NCBI GenBank assembly: GCA_047621305.1
Contig: JBLHNB010000015.1
Coordinates: 7,582 to 71,581, forward strand
Length of the DNA: 64,000 nt
Direction: 5' to 3'
Origin: Colwellia_A sp047621305
Lineage (GTDB): Bacteria; Pseudomonadota; Gammaproteobacteria; Enterobacterales; Alteromonadaceae
Under the pieces are notes generated by a model. The model worked only from the letters and a program-made list of their open reading frames with translations. It was not told where the DNA came from and made no database searches. Both the position numbers and the translations under genes were made by a program. Shown piece by piece: positions 18,184 to 26,974 of the stretch (positions within the stretch are counted from its first letter, which is position 1; every line of letters begins with the position of its first letter).

Positions 18184-18579
18184 TTAATTAATTTTTAACA
18201 TACTCATCTCTTTTTTTAAGAAATCATAAGCTTGTTGCCAGCCTAGCTCTAAACCTGAAAACGTTTTAGTATTCCATTGATCCATCACGCGTACATTTTG
18301 TAAATCATCAATAATATCTTGGCTTTCATTATTGTAATAAACAAAGGCTATTGCCTTGAGGCCTGCATATGAAGCGACAGATAATTTAGCTTCATAGCTA
18401 TAAGAGTATGTATTGATCCGATTAACAAGTAACGCAAAATCGCCTTTAACGTGTTGTGCAACAAATTCGTGGCCTTCGTCGATCATCTCTAAAGTAAATT
18501 CAACACCTTCATCGGCAATAACTTCAACAATATCTTCCGAAAGCCTATTAAAACAACCAAAACTGGTACGATATTTCAT
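18184..18579 (-). CDS. hypothetical protein, 131 residues
   Basis: Function not recognised. A soluble protein without signal peptide or membrane helix. It begins MKYRTSFGCFNRLSEDIVEVIADEG, has a central FALLVNRINTYSYSYEA segment and ends in a helix. The mixed alpha/beta pattern and the FALLVNR strand are reminiscent of SpoIIAA-like STAS/SEC14 proteins, but this is weak. A purine-rich AAGGAGG sits just before the ATG at 18579, a strong ribosome site that supports a real gene. It is isolated from its neighbours by more than 200 bases on each side. Confidence 0.7.
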   Translation of the reverse strand: MKYRTSFGCFNRLSEDIVEVIADEGVEFTLEMIDEGHEFVAQHVKGDFALLVNRINTYSYSYEAKLSVASYAGLKAIAFVYYNNESQDIIDDLQNVRVMDQWNTKTFSGLELGWQQAYDFLKKEMSMLKIN

Positions 18580-18800
18580 TCAACCTCCTTTAACTAATTA
18601 CGTGCGGGCTTCCTATCATAGCTGAGGTGCTAATACATGGTGTAAAACCACATAAAAAATACTTACGGACTTTTAAGCTTACGATTAATTTTATTCCATA
18701 TTAAAGCAAAAAATAACATTTAATAGAAGAGGCATAAACTTAATTTAGCATAGATGTGAAAAAAAACATGTCGATAATGTGAGCTTTTTTTGTGATTTTA

Positions 18801-21131
18801 TTAGCTTTTTCCAAATAATTTTTCCAACCATGACGATTTTTCCTCAACTGGCTGTGCACACTTTTTTATAAACCTCAAATTTATTGTGATCGCTGGCAGC
18901 TTTATATTATCAGCACAATCACCAGAAACAGCATTACCCGTTTTTGGCTCAAACGCTACCATGGCAACGCTTTCGGGGATAAGTAAATTTAAATTTTCAA
19001 CCCCTTGTTTACTCATAAACTGGGAAAATAATACTAAAGCACCACTGCTACCGGTATGTGTCGTTGGTTGGTTATCATCTCGTCCTAACCAAGTTGTGAC
19101 TAAATGTTTATTATCAAAACCCACAAACCAACTATCACGTTGTTCGTTCGTCGTTCCGGTCTTTCCTGCAAGTAAAGCTCCCTTTAAACGCCACGATAAG
19201 GACTTAGCAGTGCCTCTTTGGGTCACTTGTGTTAGCGCATAATCAATTAAATATGAAGCTTGTGAGGAAAATAGCTGAGCGTTACGATTATCAAAAGCCC
19301 ATAAGGTATCTCCTTGCTCAGATAAAATATGATTAATGGCATGCCCTTGCTGTGCATATCCTTTGTTTGCTATAGGTAAGTAAAATTGATTAACCTCAAG
19401 AGGAGACATATCTAATGCACCTAATAATACCGATGGACGCATAATTAAACTGTCTTGGTAACCTAAGACAAAAATAACATCAGCAATATTATCTAACCCT
19501 AACGTTAAGCCTAAATTGACGGTTGGCACGTTAAATGATTTAACCAAGCCATCAATAAAGCTCACCTGCCCTCGATATTTACCATCATAATTTTTGGGTT
19601 GCCATTTATCTCCCCCCTCCGTTGTCACGGTTAACTTTTTATCCTCTAAAACCGTCGCCAGATTAAACTGCTCGTGACGCTCCAGCGCAGCTAGATAAAT
19701 TGCGGGTTTAATTAATGACCCTATCGGTCGCTTGGCATTTATCGCGCGATTAAACCCTGCGTAACCACTTTCTTTATCGCCCACTAATGCTTTAATTTCA
19801 CCTGAAATAATATCGGTAACCACCATAGCGACTTGCAATTGGCTTTCACTACTTCCTTTTTCAAGGATAGGCAATTGCTCACTGACCGTTTGCTCTAACA
19901 ACAATTGACTATAAAGAGAAAAACCGGTGAATACACGGATACCGGATTGTTGATCGTATTCAGATAAATGCTTAGCTAACTCTTGTTTAACCAATTGTAA
20001 GTAATCAGGATATTTTTGTTTAAGCAATCGACGTTTATGCCTTATCGATAGAGGTGATTCTATCGCTTGCTGGTATGCTGCTTTAGATAATAAATCATGT
20101 TGAAACATCAACTTCAATACAAGGTCACGTCGGGTTAAGGCGTTGTCAGGATGTCGCCAAGGGTCGTAATAACTGGGTCCTTTTACTTGGCCAACTAGGG
20201 TTGCTATTTGTTCATTATTTAATTGCTCAAGGGTACGACCAAAATAAAACTCAGCGGCCAAACCAAAACCATAAATACCGTTCGCATAATTTTGTCCCAA
20301 ATAGACTTCGTTAATATAGGCTTCAAGCAACTGATCTTTGCTATAACGATATTCTAGGATGAGCGCCATAATCGCTTCGTTAACTTTTCGCCACAGTGTT
20401 TTATGGCGAGTCAAAAACATATTTTTAACCAACTGTTGCGTTAAGGTACTACCACCTTGCACGGTGCGCCCCGCAATAAAATTATTGTATAAAGCCCGTA
20501 AAATGCCTAATGGAGAAATGCCTGAATGAAAATAGAAATCTCTATCTTCAATTAATAATAGGGTATCAAGCAGCTTCTCGGGTACCTTCTCCAACGCTAC
20601 CAAAACTCGGTCTTCTTTACTATCGGGAACAATACGATCGAGTAATACGGGTTCCAGGCGAATATTTTCAACTTGAGTATTATCATCATAAAGTTGACTC
20701 ACTTTGCCATTTTCAACATCAATTGTTATTTTTTTCGCAGTCACCATTAATCTGTCAAAACTAAAGATGCGACGAAAAACAATCAACCGGTGTTTTGACA
20801 ATGCATACTCCCCAGCATGAACAACCGAATGTACTTTTTTATAACCTGAAAAATGCAGTGAAGAAGCGATAGGAATTAAACTCAATTGGTCTCCTAGCTT
20901 AATTTCCTCAGCTTTACCGTAAACTTGTACCGGTACTTGCCAGCGCTGTCCTTCAAATTTTTGACGTACTTTCCCATCAAGATAAATTGCATAAATACCT
21001 ATAGTAATCATCAATACAAAGGTAAGTTTTAAACTGGTATAAAAAAGCCAGTGCAAAATGCGTTTAGCTAAGCTTTTTTCCATATTTTCAACATTTTCGA
21101 CATTTTTTTCTAGCTTAGTCGGCTTTGGCAT
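18801..21131 (-). CDS. mrcB: penicillin-binding protein 1B (bifunctional class A PBP)
   Basis: Inner-membrane peptidoglycan synthase with glycosyltransferase and transpeptidase activity. A cytoplasmic tail and one TM helix (about residues 30-50) are followed by a UB2H-like region. The glycosyltransferase domain has catalytic E195 in EDRDFYFHSG and GGSTLTQQLVKN. The transpeptidase domain has SLIK in KRPIGSLIKP, a SxN motif (SFN) and KTGTT. All catalytic motifs are intact; 776 residues is normal for PBP1b. Although LpoA (the PBP1a activator) occurs at 41 kb, the PBP1b activator LpoB is not in this window. It is followed upstream by hrpB on the same strand, about 100 bp apart, as in many gammaproteobacteria. 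Confidence 0.95.
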   Translation of the reverse strand: MPKPTKLEKNVENVENMEKSLAKRILHWLFYTSLKLTFVLMITIGIYAIYLDGKVRQKFEGQRWQVPVQVYGKAEEIKLGDQLSLIPIASSLHFSGYKKVHSVVHAGEYALSKHRLIVFRRIFSFDRLMVTAKKITIDVENGKVSQLYDDNTQVENIRLEPVLLDRIVPDSKEDRVLVALEKVPEKLLDTLLLIEDRDFYFHSGISPLGILRALYNNFIAGRTVQGGSTLTQQLVKNMFLTRHKTLWRKVNEAIMALILEYRYSKDQLLEAYINEVYLGQNYANGIYGFGLAAEFYFGRTLEQLNNEQIATLVGQVKGPSYYDPWRHPDNALTRRDLVLKLMFQHDLLSKAAYQQAIESPLSIRHKRRLLKQKYPDYLQLVKQELAKHLSEYDQQSGIRVFTGFSLYSQLLLEQTVSEQLPILEKGSSESQLQVAMVVTDIISGEIKALVGDKESGYAGFNRAINAKRPIGSLIKPAIYLAALERHEQFNLATVLEDKKLTVTTEGGDKWQPKNYDGKYRGQVSFIDGLVKSFNVPTVNLGLTLGLDNIADVIFVLGYQDSLIMRPSVLLGALDMSPLEVNQFYLPIANKGYAQQGHAINHILSEQGDTLWAFDNRNAQLFSSQASYLIDYALTQVTQRGTAKSLSWRLKGALLAGKTGTTNEQRDSWFVGFDNKHLVTTWLGRDDNQPTTHTGSSGALVLFSQFMSKQGVENLNLLIPESVAMVAFEPKTGNAVSGDCADNIKLPAITINLRFIKKCAQPVEEKSSWLEKLFGKS

Positions 21132-21232
21132 AGGTGATTTTTTTCTCTTTGATGGATATAAAGTAAATTATTTTGTATTTTAAAATATCATACAATGCCT
21201 ATAGAATGGCTACGCATTTTTGAATTTCTACA

Positions 21233-23740
21233 TTATGTATTTCGGGCTTTAAAAGAACGACCTGCTTTTTCAGAAAATGGATCTATAGGCCATCGGTGTT
21301 TAGGGTATTTAGCTCTCATATCCTTAGCTACATCCACATAAGAACCGCCCCAAAAGTTTGCTAAATCACTAGTTATTTGCACGGGTCTTTTGGCTGGAGA
21401 TAACAATTCAAAACGAAGTGCAACACTATTACCGGCAAGCATTGGTGATACTAGTTCGCCTAATACCTCCTGTAAAACTACTGATACTGTGGGGCCTTGA
21501 TGCTCGTCGTAAATGATAGGAACCGTTTTATTACTGGGCGTTAAATAGTGAGTGGGTGCTTGCATCTCAAGTATTTTCAACTCTTGGTAACTCAACAATG
21601 AAGATAACAATGGAAACACTTTAACTTTTTTTAACTCAGATAATTTTTTAATATTAGAAACGTAAGGTAATAACCAATTTTCAGCAGAACCGACTATGTC
21701 CTCTTCAGTAAAAACCGGAAAACCCTTAACTTTACCACCAAGCCATACAACTCGGTTCATCCATTCATCACACGCTCGGGTCCAACTTAACATGCTCCTA
21801 AAGTCTTTTTTTAAAAGGACTTTAATACTGTCTAGTATATATTCTGCGGGAACATCATTACTTCGTGTTTCGTCAATAATAAGGTTGCCATATTTTTTCA
21901 ATATCCTTGCATACACTTTACCCGTCGCTTTTGATAACTCGTATTCTCTTTTTTCGATAAGCTCATCAGGAAATTTTTCTAATAATATATTTTTATTAAA
22001 ACTCATTGCGCTAAATACACGTCCTTCTTTTTGCTGAGCATCACAATCATTAACGACTAAGAATTCATGTGTGATCAGAGGATCATGTTCCGTTAAAAAC
22101 ACTCCTTTACCATTCGCCAGTTGATATTTATTACTATTGGCTGAACGCCTTTTCGCTAACCTTTCCGGAAAAGCTAAAAGGAGCAGGTATGCTGCAATAT
22201 CAGGTACATTAACAAGCCCTTCTTGGCTGGTTTTATATTTTATTGACGACTGCAAAGTACGAACATCTTTAACTATCGTTTTTAAGGCATTGCGATTTAC
22301 ATAAGAATTATTCAAATTACCCATTTGGTACTCAGCAAGTGCATATAATCTTATTAAAAAATCAGCACTATCACTATTTTGTAATATATCTCGCTCTGAT
22401 AAAAGTGCAGCAATATTACACGCTAGTTCACATTCTTGGCGTCCATTAGCTGCTAACATCATCTTTGCCAGCCGAGGATGAACAGGAAGAGTATTAGCTT
22501 GTTTACCCAGCGTGGTAATTTTTCCTAATTTATCAAGCATACCAATGTTAATTAGCAAATCTTGGGTTGAGTCAAAATGCGCGATCGGTGGCGGTGTTAG
22601 CCAATTTATCTCTTTATATTTAGAATGGCCTGCACTTGCGAGCTCTAATAATGCATCTGCTAAATCGGCATTCAATATTTCTTCTGGTTGGTAATCACTC
22701 AGCGATAAATGTTCAGACTCACTCCATAACCTCAAACATTTCCCTTGTGACAATCTACCTGCGCGACCTTTACGTTGTTCTGCTGATGCTTTAGAAATTT
22801 TAGAGGTCGTAAGTTTTGACATGCCACTAGCGGGGTTAAAGGTAAGTCTCTTCTCTAAGCCCGTATCAATTACACAAGTAATACCTTCAATAGTTAAACT
22901 AGTTTCGGCTATATTGGTTGTGAATATTATTTTCCTACTACCTGACGATGCTCCTACGATGGCTTTTTCTTGCTCCTCTAAGGATAACGAACCGTATAAA
23001 GGTACAAAGTTAATTTTATTATATGCGCTAAATTGTGCTTGAGCATGGGAAATGCATCTTTTTATATCTGCGATACCTGATAAAAAAACAAGAATATCGC
23101 CATCATCGTCAATCACTTCACCAATAGCATTAGAAACAGCAGCAGCTAACTGTCTTTTATCAATTTTCTGATAAAAAACGCTCACTGGGTATGATCGCCC
23201 CTCACACAAAACCACAGGGGCATCATTAAGATATCCTGATATTAATTTTGTATCTAATGTTGCTGACATAACTAGAATACGTAAATCTTCACGAATAACT
23301 TGTTGAATTTCAGTAGATAACATCAGCGATAAATCAGTATTAATTGAACGTTCATGAAACTCGTCGAATATTATAAGGCCGACACCTGCTAATTCTGGAT
23401 TCGATTGTAGCCTTCTCGTTAACACACCTTCGGTGAGTATCTCAAGCCTTGTAGATGCTGAGATCTTTTTTTCATTTTTAACCTGATAACCAACAGTTTC
23501 ACCTACGGTTTCTCCAAGACAACGAGACAAATAATTCGCGATTGATCTAGCTGCCATTCTTCTCGGTTCCAACATAATAATTCGTTGACCTTTCAAGAAG
23601 TCAGCTTTTAATAATTCAAGCGGTACAATCGTAGATTTACCTGCACCAGGCTCAGCCTGTAATACCACATTTGGGTTATTTTTTATTTCCTGTAATAAGC
23701 GAACTAATACGTGGTGAATGGGGAAATTAATGTTAGGCAC
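21233..23740 (-). CDS. hrpB: ATP-dependent helicase HrpB
   Basis: DEAH-box helicase of the HrpB family, 835 residues. Walker A is QAEPGAGKSTIVPLELL, the DEAH-type box is DEFHERS, motif III is MSATLD, and motif VI is the QRKGRAGRLSQG segment. The HrpB-specific C-terminal domain ends in the conserved YPKHRWPIDPF segment. The cellular substrate is not established in this family. The start is GTG at 23740 (reads MPNINFPIHHVLVRLL); no strong ribosome site is seen, but the N-terminus matches the family. Confidence 0.93.
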   Translation of the reverse strand: MPNINFPIHHVLVRLLQEIKNNPNVVLQAEPGAGKSTIVPLELLKADFLKGQRIIMLEPRRMAARSIANYLSRCLGETVGETVGYQVKNEKKISASTRLEILTEGVLTRRLQSNPELAGVGLIIFDEFHERSINTDLSLMLSTEIQQVIREDLRILVMSATLDTKLISGYLNDAPVVLCEGRSYPVSVFYQKIDKRQLAAAVSNAIGEVIDDDGDILVFLSGIADIKRCISHAQAQFSAYNKINFVPLYGSLSLEEQEKAIVGASSGSRKIIFTTNIAETSLTIEGITCVIDTGLEKRLTFNPASGMSKLTTSKISKASAEQRKGRAGRLSQGKCLRLWSESEHLSLSDYQPEEILNADLADALLELASAGHSKYKEINWLTPPPIAHFDSTQDLLINIGMLDKLGKITTLGKQANTLPVHPRLAKMMLAANGRQECELACNIAALLSERDILQNSDSADFLIRLYALAEYQMGNLNNSYVNRNALKTIVKDVRTLQSSIKYKTSQEGLVNVPDIAAYLLLLAFPERLAKRRSANSNKYQLANGKGVFLTEHDPLITHEFLVVNDCDAQQKEGRVFSAMSFNKNILLEKFPDELIEKREYELSKATGKVYARILKKYGNLIIDETRSNDVPAEYILDSIKVLLKKDFRSMLSWTRACDEWMNRVVWLGGKVKGFPVFTEEDIVGSAENWLLPYVSNIKKLSELKKVKVFPLLSSLLSYQELKILEMQAPTHYLTPSNKTVPIIYDEHQGPTVSVVLQEVLGELVSPMLAGNSVALRFELLSPAKRPVQITSDLANFWGGSYVDVAKDMRAKYPKHRWPIDPFSEKAGRSFKARNT

Positions 23741-24486
23741 TCTACTTTTTAATTTATTACTGGGAGGTCAATGTTATTTACACTATTTTTCGTGAGTATC
23801 TAAATAATAAATATGTTTTGATCTTGAAGATATTATATCTTCAAATTCACAGTTTCGGTAGATAACTGTCTTGTAAAATACCGCATTTAGTTATTGATTA
23901 ATAATATTCTACCAAAAAATTAGAATACATAAAAATGCATATTGGTACCCTTGTGATCCATATAAAATTTATATCTGTAGGGGTATATACCCGTACTCAT
24001 TGAAGATGCAGGTTTTGATCAGTCTAAAAACCTCATCTACTGCGTTGCATTCAATCCTAATAGCCCGCTTACTCAATCATGCATCTTGTAGCTAAAACTT
24101 TTAGCCATGCTCAAAATCACGCATCTTCAATGGCCACGGGTATAGCCAAAAATTGACCTCACAATTTTAGAGCTTAATTTTTATAAACAAAGTGTTACTA
24201 GTCTTTTAAATGTTTATGCTCGCTAGGTATTCATGGTTCAGTCCCCTTAAAGTAAAATTATAAAATAGCTTTAGAGTATTTGACCATAAACAGAAAGTAA
24301 TAAATATTAAACCTCCTTATCTATTTTCTAATTACATGCCCCCTTATTAGCTGATATTATTTGATATTAGTACTAATGAAATACTGATATTCAACGAGCA
24401 TACGTAATAGATAACTCAAGCAGAATGAATTTAAAAAAATGTAATACAAATTAGCGAATAAACAACAACTAACAAAGGAAAATCAA
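23741..24486. other. 746-bp gene-free region holding a MITE-like element
   Basis: No coding region is supported in this stretch between divergent hrpB and the VOC gene. The centre holds an inverted-repeat element (23986-24144). A 12-bp palindrome (GGGTATATACCC, 23981-23992) overlaps its left tip. The remainder is AT-rich and includes the upstream region of the VOC gene; a purine-rich AAAGGA just before 24487 is its ribosome site. Confidence 0.6.
23986..24144. mobile_element. MITE-like / palindromic repeat element with long inverted ends
   Basis: Left end 23986-24018 and the reverse complement of the right end (24111-24144) align over 33/34 bases: both start TATACCCGT, share ATTGAAGATGC and end in TTTTGA, with differences mainly at ACTC/GGCC and AGG/GTGA. 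The inner 90 bp contains smaller dyads such as AGGTTTT...AAAACCT. There is no ORF. The form fits a non-autonomous miniature element or a chromosomal intergenic repeat; I cannot show other copies from this window. Confidence 0.65.
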
Positions 24487-24867
24487 ATGTTTAGTCATAT
24501 CATGATCGGAGCGAACGATGTTAAAGCATCTAAAGTATTTTACGATGCCATTTTAGGAGAATTAGGCCATAAACCTGGCGTTCTCGACGAAAAAGGTCGC
24601 TGTTTTTATTTTACGGATAATGGCATTTTTGCACTTACGCCACCTATTAATGGTGAACCTGCTAGCCATGGTAATGGCACAACAATAGGTTTTTCTGCAG
24701 TCTCTCCAGCGCAAGCTGACGCCTGGCATGCCGCAGGGATTACCAACGGTGGTGAAAACTGTGAAAACGCTCCGGGTGTGCGTGCTATGGGTGCAGGGCA
24801 ACTTTATCTTGCCTATTTACGTGATCCGTCGGGTAATAAGATTTGCGCGCTATATAGAATTAGTTAG
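24487..24867 (+). CDS. VOC-family (glyoxalase/bleomycin-resistance fold) protein
   Basis: Small metal-dependent VOC-superfamily protein, 126 residues, cytoplasmic. It begins MFSHIMIGANDVKASKVFYDAIL, the usual opening with a histidine ligand and the VxxSxxFY helix. The C-terminal YLRDPSGNKICALY is the standard closing strand. The exact reaction is unknown; related proteins include lactoylglutathione-lyase-like and fosfomycin-resistance enzymes, and neither is supported specifically. It is monocistronic, with a clear ribosome site (AAAGGA) and a bidirectional terminator shared with convergent nosZ. Confidence 0.88.
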   Translation: MFSHIMIGANDVKASKVFYDAILGELGHKPGVLDEKGRCFYFTDNGIFALTPPINGEPASHGNGTTIGFSAVSPAQADAWHAAGITNGGENCENAPGVRAMGAGQLYLAYLRDPSGNKICALYRIS

Positions 24868-24888
24868 TAATAAGTGCCTTTTTACATA

Positions 24889-24928
24889 AAAAAGGCGTGA
24901 CCCCTGAAAGAGATCACGCCTTATTTTT
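24889..24928. terminator. bidirectional intrinsic terminator between VOC gene and nosZ
   Basis: AAGGCGTGA (24892-24900) pairs with TCACGCCTT (24914-24922), with an A tract before and ATTTTT after, so both convergent genes would end in a U-rich tail. Confidence 0.8.
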
Positions 24929-25009
24929 AATAAGAACAGCGCTTAATAACTTGCCGTACATTAGCTGTGTAACAGAACCTATTGGTAATATCACACTAAA
25001 ACAACGAGA

Positions 25010-26902
25010 TTAAGCTTCAACCAACATTCTACCGCGCATTTCCATATGTAAAGCATGGCAGAACCAATTACAGTAATACCATTGAACACCCGGCTTGTTA
25101 GCAGTAAAAGTAATAGAAGCAGTCGCTTGTGGACCAATTTCCATTTGTACACCATGGTTAGTCATACAAAAACCATGGGTTACATCTTCAACTTGGTCAA
25201 GGTTCGTCACGATAACCGTCACTTCGTCACCTAATTTCACTTTAAATTCATTCATACCGTAAGTTGGCGCAATCGACGTCATGTAAACACGCACTTTTTT
25301 ACCATTACGAATAACTTTATTGTCTGCGTAAACATCAACACCGTCACGTTTTGCTTGGGCAATAGTTTCAGCAAAGATAGGGTCGGTACGTGGCCATAGT
25401 TTTAATGGTTTTAATTTACTACGGTGAACCATTATACAATCATGGGGTTCGGCAAACGTTGGTCCATCATGAACCAATTTCATTTCGTCACCAGAAATAT
25501 CAATTAATTGATCATTTTCAGGACGTAATGGACCAACAGGTAAAAATCTATCTTTAGAGAATTTACATAAAGAGACTAGCCATTTACCATCGGCATCACG
25601 TGTCTCGCCTTGGGTCGTATGGTTATGTCCTGGTTGGTAATGAACGTCTAATTTTTGACGAATATAGTTCACTTTTTTGCCGTTGTGCGCATCAATTGCG
25701 TCTTGAACATTCCACTTGGCAATTTGGCTATCAAGGAATAATGTTGTGTACGCATTACCTTTATTATCAAACGCGGTATGAAGTGGACCTAAACCTAATT
25801 CTGGTTCAGCAACAATGGTGTCACGTGGTTTAATTTTATCAGCAAATAAGGCATCTAATTTTTTAATTGAGATGATTGAAACGGTTGGCGATAATTTACC
25901 GTTCGCAATAAAGTACTCACCATTAGGTGAAGTATTCAAACCATGAGGTGATTTAGGTACAGGAATATAACGTGTTAAATCTGAACCTTTACGACCATCT
26001 AAAACAGGTACATCATTACCATTATAGGTTTTGAATTTACCTGCTTTTAATGCCGCTTCACAAGCCGCTAAACTAAAGACAACAACATGGTCACGCTCAG
26101 CAGTGATCATTTCACCTAAGTTCATACCCATTTCTGAGTTATAACATGTAGATGCAAAATATTTACCGTCGAAATCTGCATCCGTATTATCGAGGTTACC
26201 GTCAACCATTACTTGGAAAGCCATTTCCATAGTTTCTGCGTTAATCACATTATATAACGAACGGTAAGTACTAACATCTTCCATGCCAGCTTTACCATCG
26301 TTATTCATCGGAATTTCAAACTCACTATTACACACAACATATTTAGTGTATGGCGCTTTTTGTACTCGTAAACCGTGAATAGCTTGTACGTTTGGTACCG
26401 TAAGCATTTTGTCACATTTCATTACGTCGCAGCGAATACGGGCAACACGAGAGTTAGCTTTATCATTAATGAATACGTATTTACCGTTGTAACGACCGTC
26501 TGTCATACTCATGTGAGGATGATGAGAATCACCGGCAAGTAAATCTACACTATCACCTTTAATGCGCTTACTTTCGTCCGTTAAACCCCAACCGGTTGCT
26601 GAATCGATGTTAAATACCGGAATACGCATAAGTTCGCGCATTGACGGAATACCCATAATACGTACTTCGCCAGAATGACCACCTGACCAAAAGCCGTAAT
26701 ATTCATCAAGATCGCCTGGATGAACAAAGGCTTCGTTTTTTGCGTATTCTGCTGCATTGGCTCTTGCCGTACTCGCAAACATCGCAGCAGTCATCGGAGC
26801 AGCAACTACGCCGGCACCTAATAACGCTGTTTTACCGAAAAATTTACGTCTACCTTCGCTCTCTAACGCTACGTTATTAGAGCTTTTATCGTCGTTACTC
26901 AT
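25010..26902 (-). CDS. nosZ: nitrous-oxide reductase NosZ (Tat-exported, clade I type)
   Basis: Periplasmic multicopper enzyme reducing N2O to N2. A twin-arginine signal is at residues 18-19 (EGRRKFFGK) with a hydrophobic stretch to about 49. The beta-propeller carries CuZ histidines, including H127, H128 and H130 in GDSHHPHMS. The C-terminal cupredoxin has every CuA ligand with the spacing of Pseudomonas NosZ: C611, W613, C615, H619 and M622. Length 630 is normal. It is directly downstream of nosR (72 bp). The usual nosDFYL maturation genes are absent here, so CuZ assembly must depend on genes elsewhere. The Tat signal indicates the typical, rather than Sec-dependent, clade. Confidence 0.95.
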   Translation of the reverse strand: MSNDDKSSNNVALESEGRRKFFGKTALLGAGVVAAPMTAAMFASTARANAAEYAKNEAFVHPGDLDEYYGFWSGGHSGEVRIMGIPSMRELMRIPVFNIDSATGWGLTDESKRIKGDSVDLLAGDSHHPHMSMTDGRYNGKYVFINDKANSRVARIRCDVMKCDKMLTVPNVQAIHGLRVQKAPYTKYVVCNSEFEIPMNNDGKAGMEDVSTYRSLYNVINAETMEMAFQVMVDGNLDNTDADFDGKYFASTCYNSEMGMNLGEMITAERDHVVVFSLAACEAALKAGKFKTYNGNDVPVLDGRKGSDLTRYIPVPKSPHGLNTSPNGEYFIANGKLSPTVSIISIKKLDALFADKIKPRDTIVAEPELGLGPLHTAFDNKGNAYTTLFLDSQIAKWNVQDAIDAHNGKKVNYIRQKLDVHYQPGHNHTTQGETRDADGKWLVSLCKFSKDRFLPVGPLRPENDQLIDISGDEMKLVHDGPTFAEPHDCIMVHRSKLKPLKLWPRTDPIFAETIAQAKRDGVDVYADNKVIRNGKKVRVYMTSIAPTYGMNEFKVKLGDEVTVIVTNLDQVEDVTHGFCMTNHGVQMEIGPQATASITFTANKPGVQWYYCNWFCHALHMEMRGRMLVEA

Positions 26903-26974
26903 TACGTTTCTCCACTATAGTTAATTATTTTTTATGTTTACATCCAAAATATCACCTGCGTGTTTTTCTACAAG

